Program-made: the position numbers and the translations under genes | Notes under the pieces: model-generated | Database searches by the model: none | What the model was told of the DNA's origin: nothing | What the model saw: the letters and a program-made list of their open reading frames with translations, nothing else | Shown: positions 9,320-17,877 of the stretch, in pieces | How the letters are laid out: each line of letters opens with the position of its first letter | Numbering within the stretch: position 1 is the stretch's first letter | Source: Pseudomonas persica | Lineage (GTDB): Bacteria; Pseudomonadota; Gammaproteobacteria; Pseudomonadales; Pseudomonadaceae | Reading direction: 5' to 3' | NCBI RefSeq assembly: GCF_900291015.1 | Contig: NZ_OLKL01000037.1 | Span: forward strand, 47,897-111,896 | Length of the DNA: 64,000 bases

Positions 9320-9637
9320 ATGCGCCACCTACTCCTCGCCCCTGCGCTGCTGCTCCTGCTGCCTGCCGGTGCTGCCCTGGCTGACGTCGACGCGGGCGAC
9401 GTCGCCACCTCGGCCGGTGTTTCCGCCTCGCTTTACTCGACCTTCAAGGACGACAAACGGATCATCCCGGCGCGTGACGAGCTTTCGGCCTACGTCGCCA
9501 GCGGTGGTGCAATCCGTGGTGCTTATGTGGAGTCGGCACTGGAACAAGCCCGCAAGGACCACCCTGGCCTGCAGGCCAATGATGAAGAGCTGGCCCGTGC
9601 CCTCCTCTCGCAGGATGACCGCATAGCCGATCATTGA
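9320..9637 (+). CDS. Small exported protein, DUF2388-like
   Basis: 105 residues with a Sec signal peptide (MRHLLLAPALLLLLPAGAALA) cut after residue 21. The mature part resembles the Pseudomonas-specific DUF2388 family: a short Ser/Thr-rich start, FKDDKRIIPARDELSAYVASGG, then RGAYVESALEQ and a C-terminal ELARALLSQ helix. The function of the family is unknown. The gene is monocistronic and followed by a perfect REP inverted repeat. Location is periplasmic or secreted. Confidence 0.8.
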   Translation: MRHLLLAPALLLLLPAGAALADVDAGDVATSAGVSASLYSTFKDDKRIIPARDELSAYVASGGAIRGAYVESALEQARKDHPGLQANDEELARALLSQDDRIADH

Positions 9638-9649
9638 GGTAAGCCTGTA

Positions 9650-9747
9650 CCGGCCCTTTCGCGGGTGAACCCGCTCCCACAGGGACCGCACCGGTCTCAA
9701 ATCCAGTGAGGTTCCTGTGGGAGCGGGTTCACCCGCGAAAGGGCCGG
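9650..9747. repeat. REP pair, perfect 34-bp inverted repeat
   Basis: The left arm at 9650-9683 and right arm at 9714-9747 are exact reverse complements, separated by 30 bp. The pair lies between the converging DUF2388 and glcC genes and could act as a bidirectional terminator or mRNA 3'-end stabiliser. Confidence 0.85.
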
Positions 9748-9759
9748 CTCAGGCCTGCC

Positions 9760-10524
9760 TCACCCCCAGCCATCCATGCGCATGGTCGCCCGCACCAAGC
9801 GCTGCTCTTCTTGCTCGATCTCCCGCAAACTGTCGCGGATCCCGTTGATATGCTCGCGCGCCGCCCGCTGCGCCTGCTCGGGCAACTGCTCCATCACTGC
9901 GTGATACAACCGCGCATGCTGGCGGTCGATCTGGCGCTTCTGCGCCGGTCGGCAATACAGGTTGTTGACCGAGGCGAACACCGTGCTCAAGGTCAGGTCA
10001 CTGAGCGATTGCAAGGTATGCACCAGCACCGGGTTGTGCGACGCCTCGCTGATCGCCCGGTGAAAGGCATGGTCGCGGCGGGCATGTTCACGGGCATCGA
10101 GCGCTTCGGCGGCTTCGTGCGCAGCCAGCATTTCTTCATAGCGCCGGCGGATCAGCAAACGGTCGACTTCGGTGGCCCGCAACGCCGCCAGGCGTGCCGA
10201 TTCGGCCTCCAGCAACGCCCGCACTTCCAGCAAGTCGAACAGCGTGCGCGGCTGCGAGCTGAACAGGTGCATCAACGGCGTGGCAAGCGCCTGGCCCGTC
10301 AGGTCGGCGACGAACGAGCCCCGCCCCTGCTCGGTGTCGATGATGCCGCGCCCGCGCAGGATGCGCAGGCCTTCACGCAGTGCCGAGCGCGAGCAGCCCA
10401 GTTTGTCCACCAGACGTCGCTCCGACGGCAGGGCCTGGCCCACCTTGAGTACGCCTTCGACGATCAACCGCTCGACCCGTTCGGCCACCTGGTCGGCGAC
10501 CTTGGCCTTGCCTTCAGTTCCCAC
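9760..10524 (-). CDS. glcC: Glycolate utilisation regulator GlcC (GntR/FadR type)
   Basis: 254 residues, the same length as E. coli GlcC, from a GTG at 10524 with a strong GGAGGG ribosome site. The N-terminal winged helix reads PSERRLVDKLGCSRSALREGLRIL (about residues 34-57), and an all-helical FCD ligand domain follows. GlcC activates the glc genes in response to glycolate (family knowledge). It is divergent from glcD. An identical 17-bp palindrome occurs just upstream of its own start and again in front of glcD, which suggests autoregulation together with control of the operon. Confidence 0.92.
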   Translation of the reverse strand: MGTEGKAKVADQVAERVERLIVEGVLKVGQALPSERRLVDKLGCSRSALREGLRILRGRGIIDTEQGRGSFVADLTGQALATPLMHLFSSQPRTLFDLLEVRALLEAESARLAALRATEVDRLLIRRRYEEMLAAHEAAEALDAREHARRDHAFHRAISEASHNPVLVHTLQSLSDLTLSTVFASVNNLYCRPAQKRQIDRQHARLYHAVMEQLPEQAQRAAREHINGIRDSLREIEQEEQRLVRATMRMDGWG

Positions 10525-10536
10525 TGCGCACCCTCC

Positions 10537-10553
10537 AACTGGTAGGACCAGTT
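10537..10553. promoter_or_regulatory. GlcC operator 1
   Basis: The palindrome AACTGGTAGGACCAGTT fits the GntR/FadR-type site TGGT-N3-ACCA. It lies 13 bp upstream of the glcC GTG, next to the ribosome site, where binding would block glcC expression. Confidence 0.75.
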
Positions 10554-10611
10554 TGCTCACCTGCCTCAATCTAGCCAGGCAAAGCCGTCAATAACCAGTA
10601 CCCGCCGCAAA

Positions 10612-10628
10612 AACTGGTAGGACCAGTT
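10612..10628. promoter_or_regulatory. GlcC operator 2
   Basis: An exact copy of the 17-bp operator 1 sequence, 75 bp away and about 92 bp upstream of glcD, a position suited to activating the glcD promoter. Confidence 0.75.
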
Positions 10629-10719
10629 CACCCCGCACTCGACCCCCGCCGCTGCCACGCGCAGGCTGCAAGGGTGAGCGCTTTGCCAACAACAACAAAA
10701 ACCGTTGCCGAGTGAGCCG

Positions 10720-12219
10720 ATGAATATCCTGTACGACGAACGCGTCGATGGCGTGCTGCCCGACGTGGACCAGGCGGCGCTGCTGCAGGCGCTGCGCGCT
10801 GCCCTGCCGGACCTCGAGATCCTGCACCGCGAGGAAGACCTCAAGCCCTATGAGTGCGACGGCCTCTCGGCCTACCGCACGGTGCCGCTGCTGGTGGTGC
10901 TGCCCGAGCGCCTGGAACAGGTGCAGACTCTGCTCAGGCTCTGCCACCAGCGTGGCGTACCGGTGGTGGCACGCGGTGCCGGTACCGGCCTGTCGGGCGG
11001 CGCCCTGCCGCTGGCCAAAGGCATCCTGCTGGTGATGGCGCGCTTCAACCGCATTCTCGAAGTCAACCCGCAAGGCCGCTTCGCCCGTGTGCAGCCCGGC
11101 GTGCGCAACCTGGCCATCTCCCAGGCTGCCGCGCCCCACGGCCTGTACTACGCGCCGGACCCGTCCTCGCAAATCGCCTGCTCCATCGGCGGCAATGTCG
11201 CCGAAAACGCCGGTGGCGTGCACTGCCTCAAGTACGGCCTGACCGTGCACAACCTGCTCAAGGTGGACATTCTCACGGTCGAGGGCGAACGCCTGACCCT
11301 CGGTAGCGACGCCCTGGACAGCCCTGGTTTCGACCTGCTGGCGCTGTTCACCGGCTCCGAAGGCATGCTCGGCATCGTCACCGAAGTCACCGTCAAGCTG
11401 CTGCCCAAGCCCCAGGTCGCGCGGGTGTTGCTGGCCAGTTTCGACAGCGTCGAGGACGCCGGCCGGGCGGTGGCCGAAATCATCGCCGCCGGGATTATCC
11501 CCGGTGGCCTGGAGATGATGGACAACCTGGCCATTCGCGCCGCCGAAGACTTCATCCACGCCGGCTACCCGGTGGACGCGGCGGCCATCCTGCTGTGCGA
11601 GCTGGATGGCGTCGAGGCCGATGTACACGACGACTGCGAGCGGGTCGCCGCCGTGCTGGCGCACGCCGGCGCGCGTGATGTACGGCTGGCCTGCGACGAG
11701 GCCGAGCGCGTGCGCTTCTGGGCCGGGCGCAAGAACGCCTTCCCGGCGGTGGGGCGCATTTCCCCGGACTACTACTGCATGGACGGCACCATCCCGCGCC
11801 GCGAACTGCCACGGGTGCTCAAGGGCATCAGTGAGCTGTCCCGCACGTACGGCCTGCGCGTGGCCAACGTATTCCATGCCGGCGACGGCAACATGCACCC
11901 GCTGATCCTGTTCGATGCCAACCTGCCCGGCGAGCTGGAACGTGCCGAAGCCATCGGCGGCAAGATCCTCGAACTGTGCGTGGCCGTGGGCGGCAGCATC
12001 ACCGGCGAGCACGGGGTGGGGCGCGAGAAGATCAACCAGATGTGCGCGCAGTTCAACAGCGACGAAATCACCCTGTTCCATGCGGTAAAGGCCGCCTTTG
12101 ACCCGCAGGGCCTGCTCAACCCCGGCAAGAACATCCCCACTTTGCACCGCTGCGCCGAATTCGGCGCCATGCACGTGCACCATGGGCAATTGCCCTTCCC
12201 CGACCTGGAGCGCTTCTGA
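10720..12219 (+). CDS. glcD: Glycolate oxidase subunit GlcD (FAD-binding)
   Basis: 499 residues, matching E. coli GlcD. It has an FAD-binding type 4 domain, with the PP-loop region RGAGTGLSGGALP and SSQIACSIGGNVAENAGG, and a C-terminal FAD-linked oxidase domain with VFHAGDGNMHPLI and TGEHGVG. With GlcE and GlcF it oxidises glycolate to glyoxylate at the membrane and passes electrons to quinone. The ATG at 10720 follows GAGTGAG. Its stop overlaps the glcE start as TGATG, so the subunits are translationally coupled. Confidence 0.95.
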   Translation: MNILYDERVDGVLPDVDQAALLQALRAALPDLEILHREEDLKPYECDGLSAYRTVPLLVVLPERLEQVQTLLRLCHQRGVPVVARGAGTGLSGGALPLAKGILLVMARFNRILEVNPQGRFARVQPGVRNLAISQAAAPHGLYYAPDPSSQIACSIGGNVAENAGGVHCLKYGLTVHNLLKVDILTVEGERLTLGSDALDSPGFDLLALFTGSEGMLGIVTEVTVKLLPKPQVARVLLASFDSVEDAGRAVAEIIAAGIIPGGLEMMDNLAIRAAEDFIHAGYPVDAAAILLCELDGVEADVHDDCERVAAVLAHAGARDVRLACDEAERVRFWAGRKNAFPAVGRISPDYYCMDGTIPRRELPRVLKGISELSRTYGLRVANVFHAGDGNMHPLILFDANLPGELERAEAIGGKILELCVAVGGSITGEHGVGREKINQMCAQFNSDEITLFHAVKAAFDPQGLLNPGKNIPTLHRCAEFGAMHVHHGQLPFPDLERF

Positions 12220-13271
12220 TGAGCATGGACCGCGACATCAGCCAGGCCCTGCTGGAGCAGGTCAACCAGGCACTGAACCAGGCCACGCCGCTGCGTATCC
12301 AGGGTGGCAACAGCAAGGCCATGCTCGGCTGCCCAGTGGCCGGCGAGGTACTCGACACCCGCAGCCACCGTGGCATCGTCAGCTACGACCCGACCGAACT
12401 GGTGCTGACTGCCCGCGCCGGCACACCGCTGCGCGAGATCGAGGCGGCACTGCACGAAGCTGGCCAGATGCTGCCCTGCGAGCCACCACACCTGGGCCCC
12501 GACGCAACCTTGGGTGGCATGGTCGCGGCCGGGCTGTCGGGCCCACGGCGGCCGTGGGCCGGGTCGGTACGTGACTATGTGTTGGGCACGCGGGTGATCA
12601 CCGGCCACGGCAAGCTGCTGCGCTTTGGTGGCGAAGTGATGAAGAACGTCGCCGGCTACGACGTGTCGCGGCTGATGGCGGGCAGCTTCGGCTGCCTCGG
12701 GTTGCTGACCGAAGTGTCGCTGAAAGTACTGCCGCGCCCGCGCCAGTGCCTCAGCCTGCGCCTGCCGATGGGCCGCCACCAGGCGCTGGCGGAGCTGGCC
12801 GAATGGGGCCAGCAGCCGCTGCCGATCAGCGCGGCCTGCCATGACGGCGACGCGCTGTACCTGCGCCTGGAAGGCGGCGAAGGCTCGGTACAATCGGCGC
12901 GCCAGCGCCTGGGCGGCGAAGCGCTGGACAGCCGTTTCTGGAGCGACCTGCGCGAGCAGCGCCTGGCGTTCTTTACCGACCCCGCACCGCTGTGGCGCTT
13001 GTCCGTGCCCAACGCCACCGGCGAGCTGGACCTGCCCGGCCAGCAGCTGGTCGACTGGGGTGGCGCCCAGCGCTGGCTCAAGTCCAACGCAGCGGCGCAG
13101 GACATCCGCGAGCAGGTCGCCAAGCTCGGTGGCCATGCCACCTGCCATGCCCCTGGCGCTGCCAGCAGCCCGCCGCTGCCCGCTGCGCTGATGCGCTACC
13201 ACCGTGCGCTCAAGCAGCAACTCGACCCCCAGGGGGTGTTCAACCCTGGTCGCCTGTACCCGGACCTGTGA
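12219..13271 (+). CDS. glcE: Glycolate oxidase subunit GlcE (FAD-binding)
   Basis: 350 residues, the same length as E. coli GlcE. It has an FAD-binding type 4 domain: RIQGGNSKAMLG, then LGPDATLGGMVAAGLSGPRR and the GEVMKNVAGYDVSRLM segment typical of GlcE. It is shorter than GlcD and lacks its full C-terminal oxidase domain. It is a cytoplasmic-face subunit of membrane-associated glycolate oxidase. Its start is coupled to the glcD stop, and glcF begins 9 bp after its own stop. Confidence 0.95.
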   Translation: MSMDRDISQALLEQVNQALNQATPLRIQGGNSKAMLGCPVAGEVLDTRSHRGIVSYDPTELVLTARAGTPLREIEAALHEAGQMLPCEPPHLGPDATLGGMVAAGLSGPRRPWAGSVRDYVLGTRVITGHGKLLRFGGEVMKNVAGYDVSRLMAGSFGCLGLLTEVSLKVLPRPRQCLSLRLPMGRHQALAELAEWGQQPLPISAACHDGDALYLRLEGGEGSVQSARQRLGGEALDSRFWSDLREQRLAFFTDPAPLWRLSVPNATGELDLPGQQLVDWGGAQRWLKSNAAAQDIREQVAKLGGHATCHAPGAASSPPLPAALMRYHRALKQQLDPQGVFNPGRLYPDL

Positions 13272-13280
13272 GGCCAGACC

Positions 13281-14516
13281 ATGCAAACCAACCTGAGCGA
13301 AACCGCCCGGCGCCTGGCCCGCGCCGACGAGGCCGAAAGCATCCTGCGCTCCTGCGTGCACTGTGGCTTCTGCACCGCCACCTGCCCCACCTACCAGTTG
13401 CTGGGCGATGAACTGGACGGCCCACGCGGGCGCATCTACCTGATCAAGCAGATGCTCGAAGGCGCGCCGATCACCGCCAGCACCCAGTTGCACCTGGATC
13501 GCTGCCTGACCTGCCGCAACTGTGAAACCACCTGCCCTTCCGGGGTGAAGTACCACGACCTGCTGGACATCGGCCGCGCCGTGGTCGAACAGCAGGTGCC
13601 GCGCCCGCTCGGCCAGCGCCTGTTGCGCCAGGGCCTGCGTGCAGTGGTACCACGCCCGGCGCTGTTCAAGGCCCTGACCCGCGGCGGCCAGACCTTGCGC
13701 CCGCTGTTGCCGGCCACGCTCAAGCGCAAGCTGCCGGCGCGGGTCACCGCCCCCGGCCAACGCCCCGCACCACGCCATGCGCGTCGGGTGCTGATGCTGG
13801 AAGGCTGCGTGCAACCGGCGCTGTCGCCCAACACCAATGCTTCCGCCGCACGCCTGCTGGACCGCCTGGGCATCAGCGTGGTACCGATCCGGCAGGCTGG
13901 CTGCTGTGGCGCGGTGGACTATCACCTCAATGCCCAGGAACAAGGCTTGCAACGGGCACGGCACAATATCGATGCCTGGTGGCCTGCCATCGAGGCCGGT
14001 GCCGAGGCCATCGTGCAAACCGCCAGTGGCTGCGGCGCGTTCGTACGCGACTACGGCCACCTGCTGGAAAAGGACCCGCACTACGCCGCCAAGGCCGCAC
14101 GGGTCAGCGCCCTATCCCGCGACCTGGTGGAAGTGCTGCGCGACGAGCCGGTCGAGCAACTGGGCCTGTGCACCGAACAGCGCCTGGCCTTCCATTGCCC
14201 GTGCACCCTGCAGCACGCGCTGAAACTGGGCGGTGCGGTGGAGGCGTTGCTGACACGCCTGGGCTTCACCCTGACCCCGGTGCCGGACGGCCACCTGTGC
14301 TGCGGCTCGGCCGGCACCTATTCGCTGACCCAGCCTGAGCTGTCGCTACAACTGCGCGACAACCGCCTCAACGCCCTGGAAAGCGGCAAACCGCAAGTCA
14401 TCGCCACCGCCAACATCGGCTGCCAGGCCCACCTCGACGGGGCCGGGCGCACACCGGTGCGGCACTGGATCGAAATCGTCGAAGCAGCCTTGAACCCGGA
14501 GAACCACCATGTATAG
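13281..14516 (+). CDS. glcF: Glycolate oxidase iron-sulfur subunit GlcF
   Basis: 411 residues. Two ferredoxin-type [4Fe-4S] motifs are visible: Cys25, 28, 31, 35 and Cys75, 78, 81, 85. Two C-terminal Cys-rich CCG domains follow (around GCCGAVDYH and LCCGSAGTYS), as in succinate dehydrogenase/heterodisulfide reductase-type subunits. It carries electrons from the FAD subunits GlcD/GlcE to the quinone pool. The 3' end overlaps glcG by 8 bp. Confidence 0.95.
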   Translation: MQTNLSETARRLARADEAESILRSCVHCGFCTATCPTYQLLGDELDGPRGRIYLIKQMLEGAPITASTQLHLDRCLTCRNCETTCPSGVKYHDLLDIGRAVVEQQVPRPLGQRLLRQGLRAVVPRPALFKALTRGGQTLRPLLPATLKRKLPARVTAPGQRPAPRHARRVLMLEGCVQPALSPNTNASAARLLDRLGISVVPIRQAGCCGAVDYHLNAQEQGLQRARHNIDAWWPAIEAGAEAIVQTASGCGAFVRDYGHLLEKDPHYAAKAARVSALSRDLVEVLRDEPVEQLGLCTEQRLAFHCPCTLQHALKLGGAVEALLTRLGFTLTPVPDGHLCCGSAGTYSLTQPELSLQLRDNRLNALESGKPQVIATANIGCQAHLDGAGRTPVRHWIEIVEAALNPENHHV

Positions 14517-14907
14517 CAAGTCCGTGATCGGCCAGGCCGAAGTCGCCCGCGTGCTGACCGCCGCCCGCCAGGAAGCCCAGGCGCAACAATGGAACGTGAC
14601 CATTGCCGTGGTCGACGACGGTGGCCATCCGCTGGCCCTGGAGCGCCTGGACGGCTGCGCGCCGGCCAGCGCCTACATTGCCATGGAAAAGGCCCGTACT
14701 GCGGCGCTGGGGCGCAAGGAAACGCGGGACTACGAGGAAATGGTCAATGGTGGCCGTACTGCTTTCGTCACCGCGCCGCTGCTGACCAGCCTGGAAGGTG
14801 GCGTGCCGCTGCGGGTGGATGGGCAGGTGGTGGGGGCGATCGGCGTGTCCGGGGTCAAGTCCGAGCAGGATGCCCAGGTGGCCAAGGCCGGGGCGGCTGC
14901 CCTCTGA
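14509..14907 (+). CDS. glcG: GlcG, DUF336/HbpS-like protein
   Basis: 132 residues, a single DUF336 (GlcG/HbpS) domain with IAVVDDGGHPLALERLDG and the C-terminal GQVVGAIGVSG. The exact job in glycolate metabolism is not settled; HbpS relatives bind haem. It overlaps the end of glcF, so it is part of the operon, and is followed by a REP pair that separates it from glcB. It has no signal peptide. Confidence 0.9.
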   Translation: MYSKSVIGQAEVARVLTAARQEAQAQQWNVTIAVVDDGGHPLALERLDGCAPASAYIAMEKARTAALGRKETRDYEEMVNGGRTAFVTAPLLTSLEGGVPLRVDGQVVGAIGVSGVKSEQDAQVAKAGAAAL

Positions 14908-14913
14908 ATCCTG

Positions 14914-15015
14914 TACTGGCCTGTTCGCGGGTAAACCCGCTCCCACAGGTACTGCACAGGTCTCAGGTCTTGTGAAAGCCCTGTGGGAGCGGGTTCACCC
15001 GCGAACAGGCCGGCA
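14914..15015. repeat. REP pair between glcG and glcB
   Basis: Two inverted REP copies (about 14914-14949 and 14979-15013) with arms sharing CGCGGGT(A/G)AACCCGCTCC. It lies inside an apparent operon and may attenuate glcB expression or protect the glcDEFG mRNA. Confidence 0.8.
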
Positions 15016-15059
15016 CAAGCAACAACTATCCAGAAGACTGAACATCGAGCGAACAGACA

Positions 15060-17231
15060 ATGCCAAACCACGCACTCCAGATCGCCCCCACCCTGCAGCG
15101 CTTCATCGAAGACGAAGTCCTCCCCGGCACCGGCATCGAAGCCCACACCTTCTGGCAAGGCTTCAGTACCCTGGTCCACGACCTCGCACCACAAAACCGC
15201 GCCCTGCTCGCCGAACGTGAGCGCCTGCAGACAGAACTGGACAACTGGCACCGCCAGCACCCCGGTCCGATCCGTGACATGGCCGCCTACCAGCACTTCC
15301 TGCAAGACATCGGCTACCTTGTGGAGCCCCCGGCAAGCGTGCAGGTCAACACAAGCAACGTCGACCGCGAGATCGCCGTGCAGGCCGGCCCGCAACTGGT
15401 GGTGCCGCTGAGCAATGCCCGCTACGCCCTCAACGCCGCCAACGCCCGCTGGGGCTCGCTGTACGATGCCCTGTACGGCACCGATGCCATCGCCGAAACC
15501 GATGGTGCCGAACGCGGCCAGGGCTACAACCCGCGACGCGGCGCCAAGGTGATCGCCTATGGCCGACAGTTCCTCGATACCGCTGCCCCTCTCGACGGCG
15601 CGTCGCACAACGATGCCAAGGCCTACGTGATCAACCAGGGCACGCTGCAGGTAACCCTGGCCGATGGCCGCCAGGTCGGCCTCAGGCACCCTGCGCAACT
15701 GCGTGGCTACCAAGGAGAGCCGAACACGCCAACGGCGATCCTGTTGCAGCATCACCAACTGCATTTCGAAATCCAGGTCGACCCGGCCAACGCGATCGGC
15801 CAGCAGGACCCGGCCGGGGTCAAGGACATCCTCCTGGAAGCCGCGCTCACCACCATCATCGACTGCGAAGACTCGGTAGCTGCCGTGGATGCCGACGACA
15901 AGGTCAACGTCTACCGCAACTGGCTGGGCCTGATGCAAGGCGACCTCAGCGAACAGGTCAGCAAGGGCGGCAAAACCTTCAACCGCACCCTGGCCGAAGA
16001 CCGCCACTACCACGGCGCAGACGGCCAGCCACTGATCCTGCCGGGCCGCTCGTTGCTGTTTATCCGCAACGTCGGCCACCTGATGAGCAACCCGGCCATC
16101 CACGACCGCGATGGCCGGGAAGTCCCGGAAGGCATCCTCGATGCCGTGGTCACCAGCCTGATCGGCCTGCATGACCTCAAGCGCCGCGGCAACTCCCGCG
16201 AGGGCAGCCTGTACATCGTCAAGCCGAAGATGCACGGGCCAGCCGAAGTGGCCTTTGCCGACCACCTGTTCAGCCGCGTCGAAACGCTGTTGGGCCTGCC
16301 TGCGCATACCCTGAAAATGGGCATCATGGACGAGGAACGGCGTACCAGCGTCAACCTCAAGGCCTGCATCGCCAGCGCCGCGTCACGGGTGGTGTTCATC
16401 AACACCGGCTTCCTCGACCGCACCGGTGACGAGATGCACACGGCCATGGAAGCCGGTGCCATGCTGCGCAAGGGCGACATGAAGGGCAGCGCCTGGATCC
16501 AGGCCTACGAGCGCAGCAACGTACTGGTGGGGCTGGCCTGTGGCCTGCGCGGCAAGGCGCAGATCGGCAAGGGCATGTGGGCCATGCCTGACCTGATGGC
16601 GGCCATGCTCGAACAGAAAATCGCCCAGCCCAGGGCCGGCGCCAACACTGCCTGGGTGCCCTCGCCCACAGCCGCGACGCTGCATGCGCTGCACTACCAC
16701 CAGGTGGATGTGGCGGCCGTGCAGCAGGCGTTGGAACAGGTTGACCTGAATGCCCAGCACGTGGAGTTGCTACATGACCTGCTAAGTATCCCGGTCAGCC
16801 CCGAGCGGCCATGGAGCGCTGCCGACATCCAGGCCGAACTGGACAACAACTGCCAGGGTATCCTCGGTTACGTAGTGCGCTGGGTCGAGCAAGGGGTCGG
16901 CTGCTCCAAGGTGCCGGACATCCATGATGTGGGCCTGATGGAAGACCGCGCGACCCTGCGGATTTCGGCGCAGCACATTGCCAACTGGCTGCACCATGGG
17001 GTGGTCGATGCCGAACAGGTCGAGGCGACCTTGCAGCGCATGGCCCGGGTGGTCGACCAGCAGAATGCCGGGGACCCGGCGTACCGGCCGATGGTGGCCG
17101 GTTTCGAGGCATCGCATGCCTTCCGCGCTGCGCGCGAACTGGTGTTCAGGGGGCGGCAGCAGCCGAGTGGGTACACCGAGCCGTTGCTGCATGGCTGGCG
17201 TTTGCGCTTCAAGCAGGAGGTTCAACGGTAA
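15060..17231 (+). CDS. glcB: Malate synthase G
   Basis: 723 residues, the same as E. coli malate synthase G. It condenses glyoxylate with acetyl-CoA to give malate, completing glycolate assimilation. Family segments are visible: the N-terminal helical clasp, GRSLLFIRNVGHLMSNPAI, the Mg2+-binding segment KMGIMDEERRTSVN with INTGFLDRTGDEMHT, and the C-terminal RISAQHIANWLHHGVV plug. The protein is cytoplasmic. It follows glcDEFG in the E. coli order, but with a 152-bp gap holding a REP pair; no glycolate permease gene (glcA) follows. Confidence 0.95.
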   Translation: MPNHALQIAPTLQRFIEDEVLPGTGIEAHTFWQGFSTLVHDLAPQNRALLAERERLQTELDNWHRQHPGPIRDMAAYQHFLQDIGYLVEPPASVQVNTSNVDREIAVQAGPQLVVPLSNARYALNAANARWGSLYDALYGTDAIAETDGAERGQGYNPRRGAKVIAYGRQFLDTAAPLDGASHNDAKAYVINQGTLQVTLADGRQVGLRHPAQLRGYQGEPNTPTAILLQHHQLHFEIQVDPANAIGQQDPAGVKDILLEAALTTIIDCEDSVAAVDADDKVNVYRNWLGLMQGDLSEQVSKGGKTFNRTLAEDRHYHGADGQPLILPGRSLLFIRNVGHLMSNPAIHDRDGREVPEGILDAVVTSLIGLHDLKRRGNSREGSLYIVKPKMHGPAEVAFADHLFSRVETLLGLPAHTLKMGIMDEERRTSVNLKACIASAASRVVFINTGFLDRTGDEMHTAMEAGAMLRKGDMKGSAWIQAYERSNVLVGLACGLRGKAQIGKGMWAMPDLMAAMLEQKIAQPRAGANTAWVPSPTAATLHALHYHQVDVAAVQQALEQVDLNAQHVELLHDLLSIPVSPERPWSAADIQAELDNNCQGILGYVVRWVEQGVGCSKVPDIHDVGLMEDRATLRISAQHIANWLHHGVVDAEQVEATLQRMARVVDQQNAGDPAYRPMVAGFEASHAFRAARELVFRGRQQPSGYTEPLLHGWRLRFKQEVQR

Positions 17232-17403
17232 ACGAGCAGTCGGGAGGGCGGGTAAGACCACCACTGCCACCCTCCCCCACCTTTTCGCATAGAACCAGAA
17301 ATATCCTACATTCTGCTCGGAAGCCCCCTACTTGTTGCCCCTGCCCACTGAAAACATGATCGGCACTGGATGACGCAAGGTCGCGATCCAGAGGAGGCTC
17401 CGC

Positions 17404-17742
17404 ATGCACCTGTACGCCCGCCCCACCGCCGAATTGCGCAGCACCCTGCGCGAACTGCTGGCCCATGACATGAACAACCCGGATGAAGACCCCCACCTGT
17501 CAGGGGTGATGTTCTTCTGCGCCACCGACGAACGCTCACGACAGCTGATCGAGCGTATCGAGTTGCTGGCCAGCGAGGTGTTCTTCGACCCGAACGGGCG
17601 GGCCATTTCCGAGTATATGAAAGCCGCGGCGGTGGAAGGCGTGCGCATCAAACGCAACCGCAAGGCACCGGCTGACGAGACGGTGATACGCATCGCGCTG
17701 GCGGACAAGGGCTACATCACGGTGAGTACGGCACGCTTCTGA
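17404..17742 (+). CDS. Conserved hypothetical protein
   Basis: 112 residues, soluble, with no signal or membrane segment. It reads as an alpha/beta protein: LRSTLRELLAHDMNNPDEDPH, a hydrophobic strand GVMFFCAT, an amphipathic helix RSRQLIERIELLASEVFF, and a basic stretch RIKRNRK. The start follows an AGGAGG-like sequence. I do not recognise a family with known function. It stands alone between glcB and a MocR-type gene. Confidence 0.7.
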   Translation: MHLYARPTAELRSTLRELLAHDMNNPDEDPHLSGVMFFCATDERSRQLIERIELLASEVFFDPNGRAISEYMKAAAVEGVRIKRNRKAPADETVIRIALADKGYITVSTARF

Positions 17743-17776
17743 TTACCGACCGCATAGACCTCAAGCCATGTGCTAT

Positions 17777-17812
17777 CCATATGGGAGCTGGCTTGCCGGA
17801 GATGGGTCGCAA
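17777..17812. repeat. REP-like copy (GCTGGCTTGCC type)
   Basis: The stretch TGGGAGCTGGCTTGCCGGAG belongs to a second REP subfamily seen again at 42566-42600 and 60392-60424. It lies in the leader of the MocR gene. Confidence 0.5.
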
Positions 17813-17877
17813 AGCGGCCCCATGCCCGTCCCCGGTCAATCCGCTATCCTGAGCACTCCCCTGCTCCGGACCACGCC

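Noticed and set aside
10588..14081. Long antisense open frames across glcD, glcE and glcF
   Set aside because: The sense frames encode complete, family-length glycolate oxidase subunits; the antisense translations show no recognisable domain.
14914..15015. Repeated roughly 35-nt units suggestive of a CRISPR array
   Set aside because: The units occur as inverted pairs with internal dyads, scattered over the window, not as direct repeats with spacers; they are REP elements.
17242..17276. Terminator after glcB
   Set aside because: GGGAGGG and CCCTCCC can pair, but only around a 21-nt loop and with a weak T stretch, too uncertain to list.
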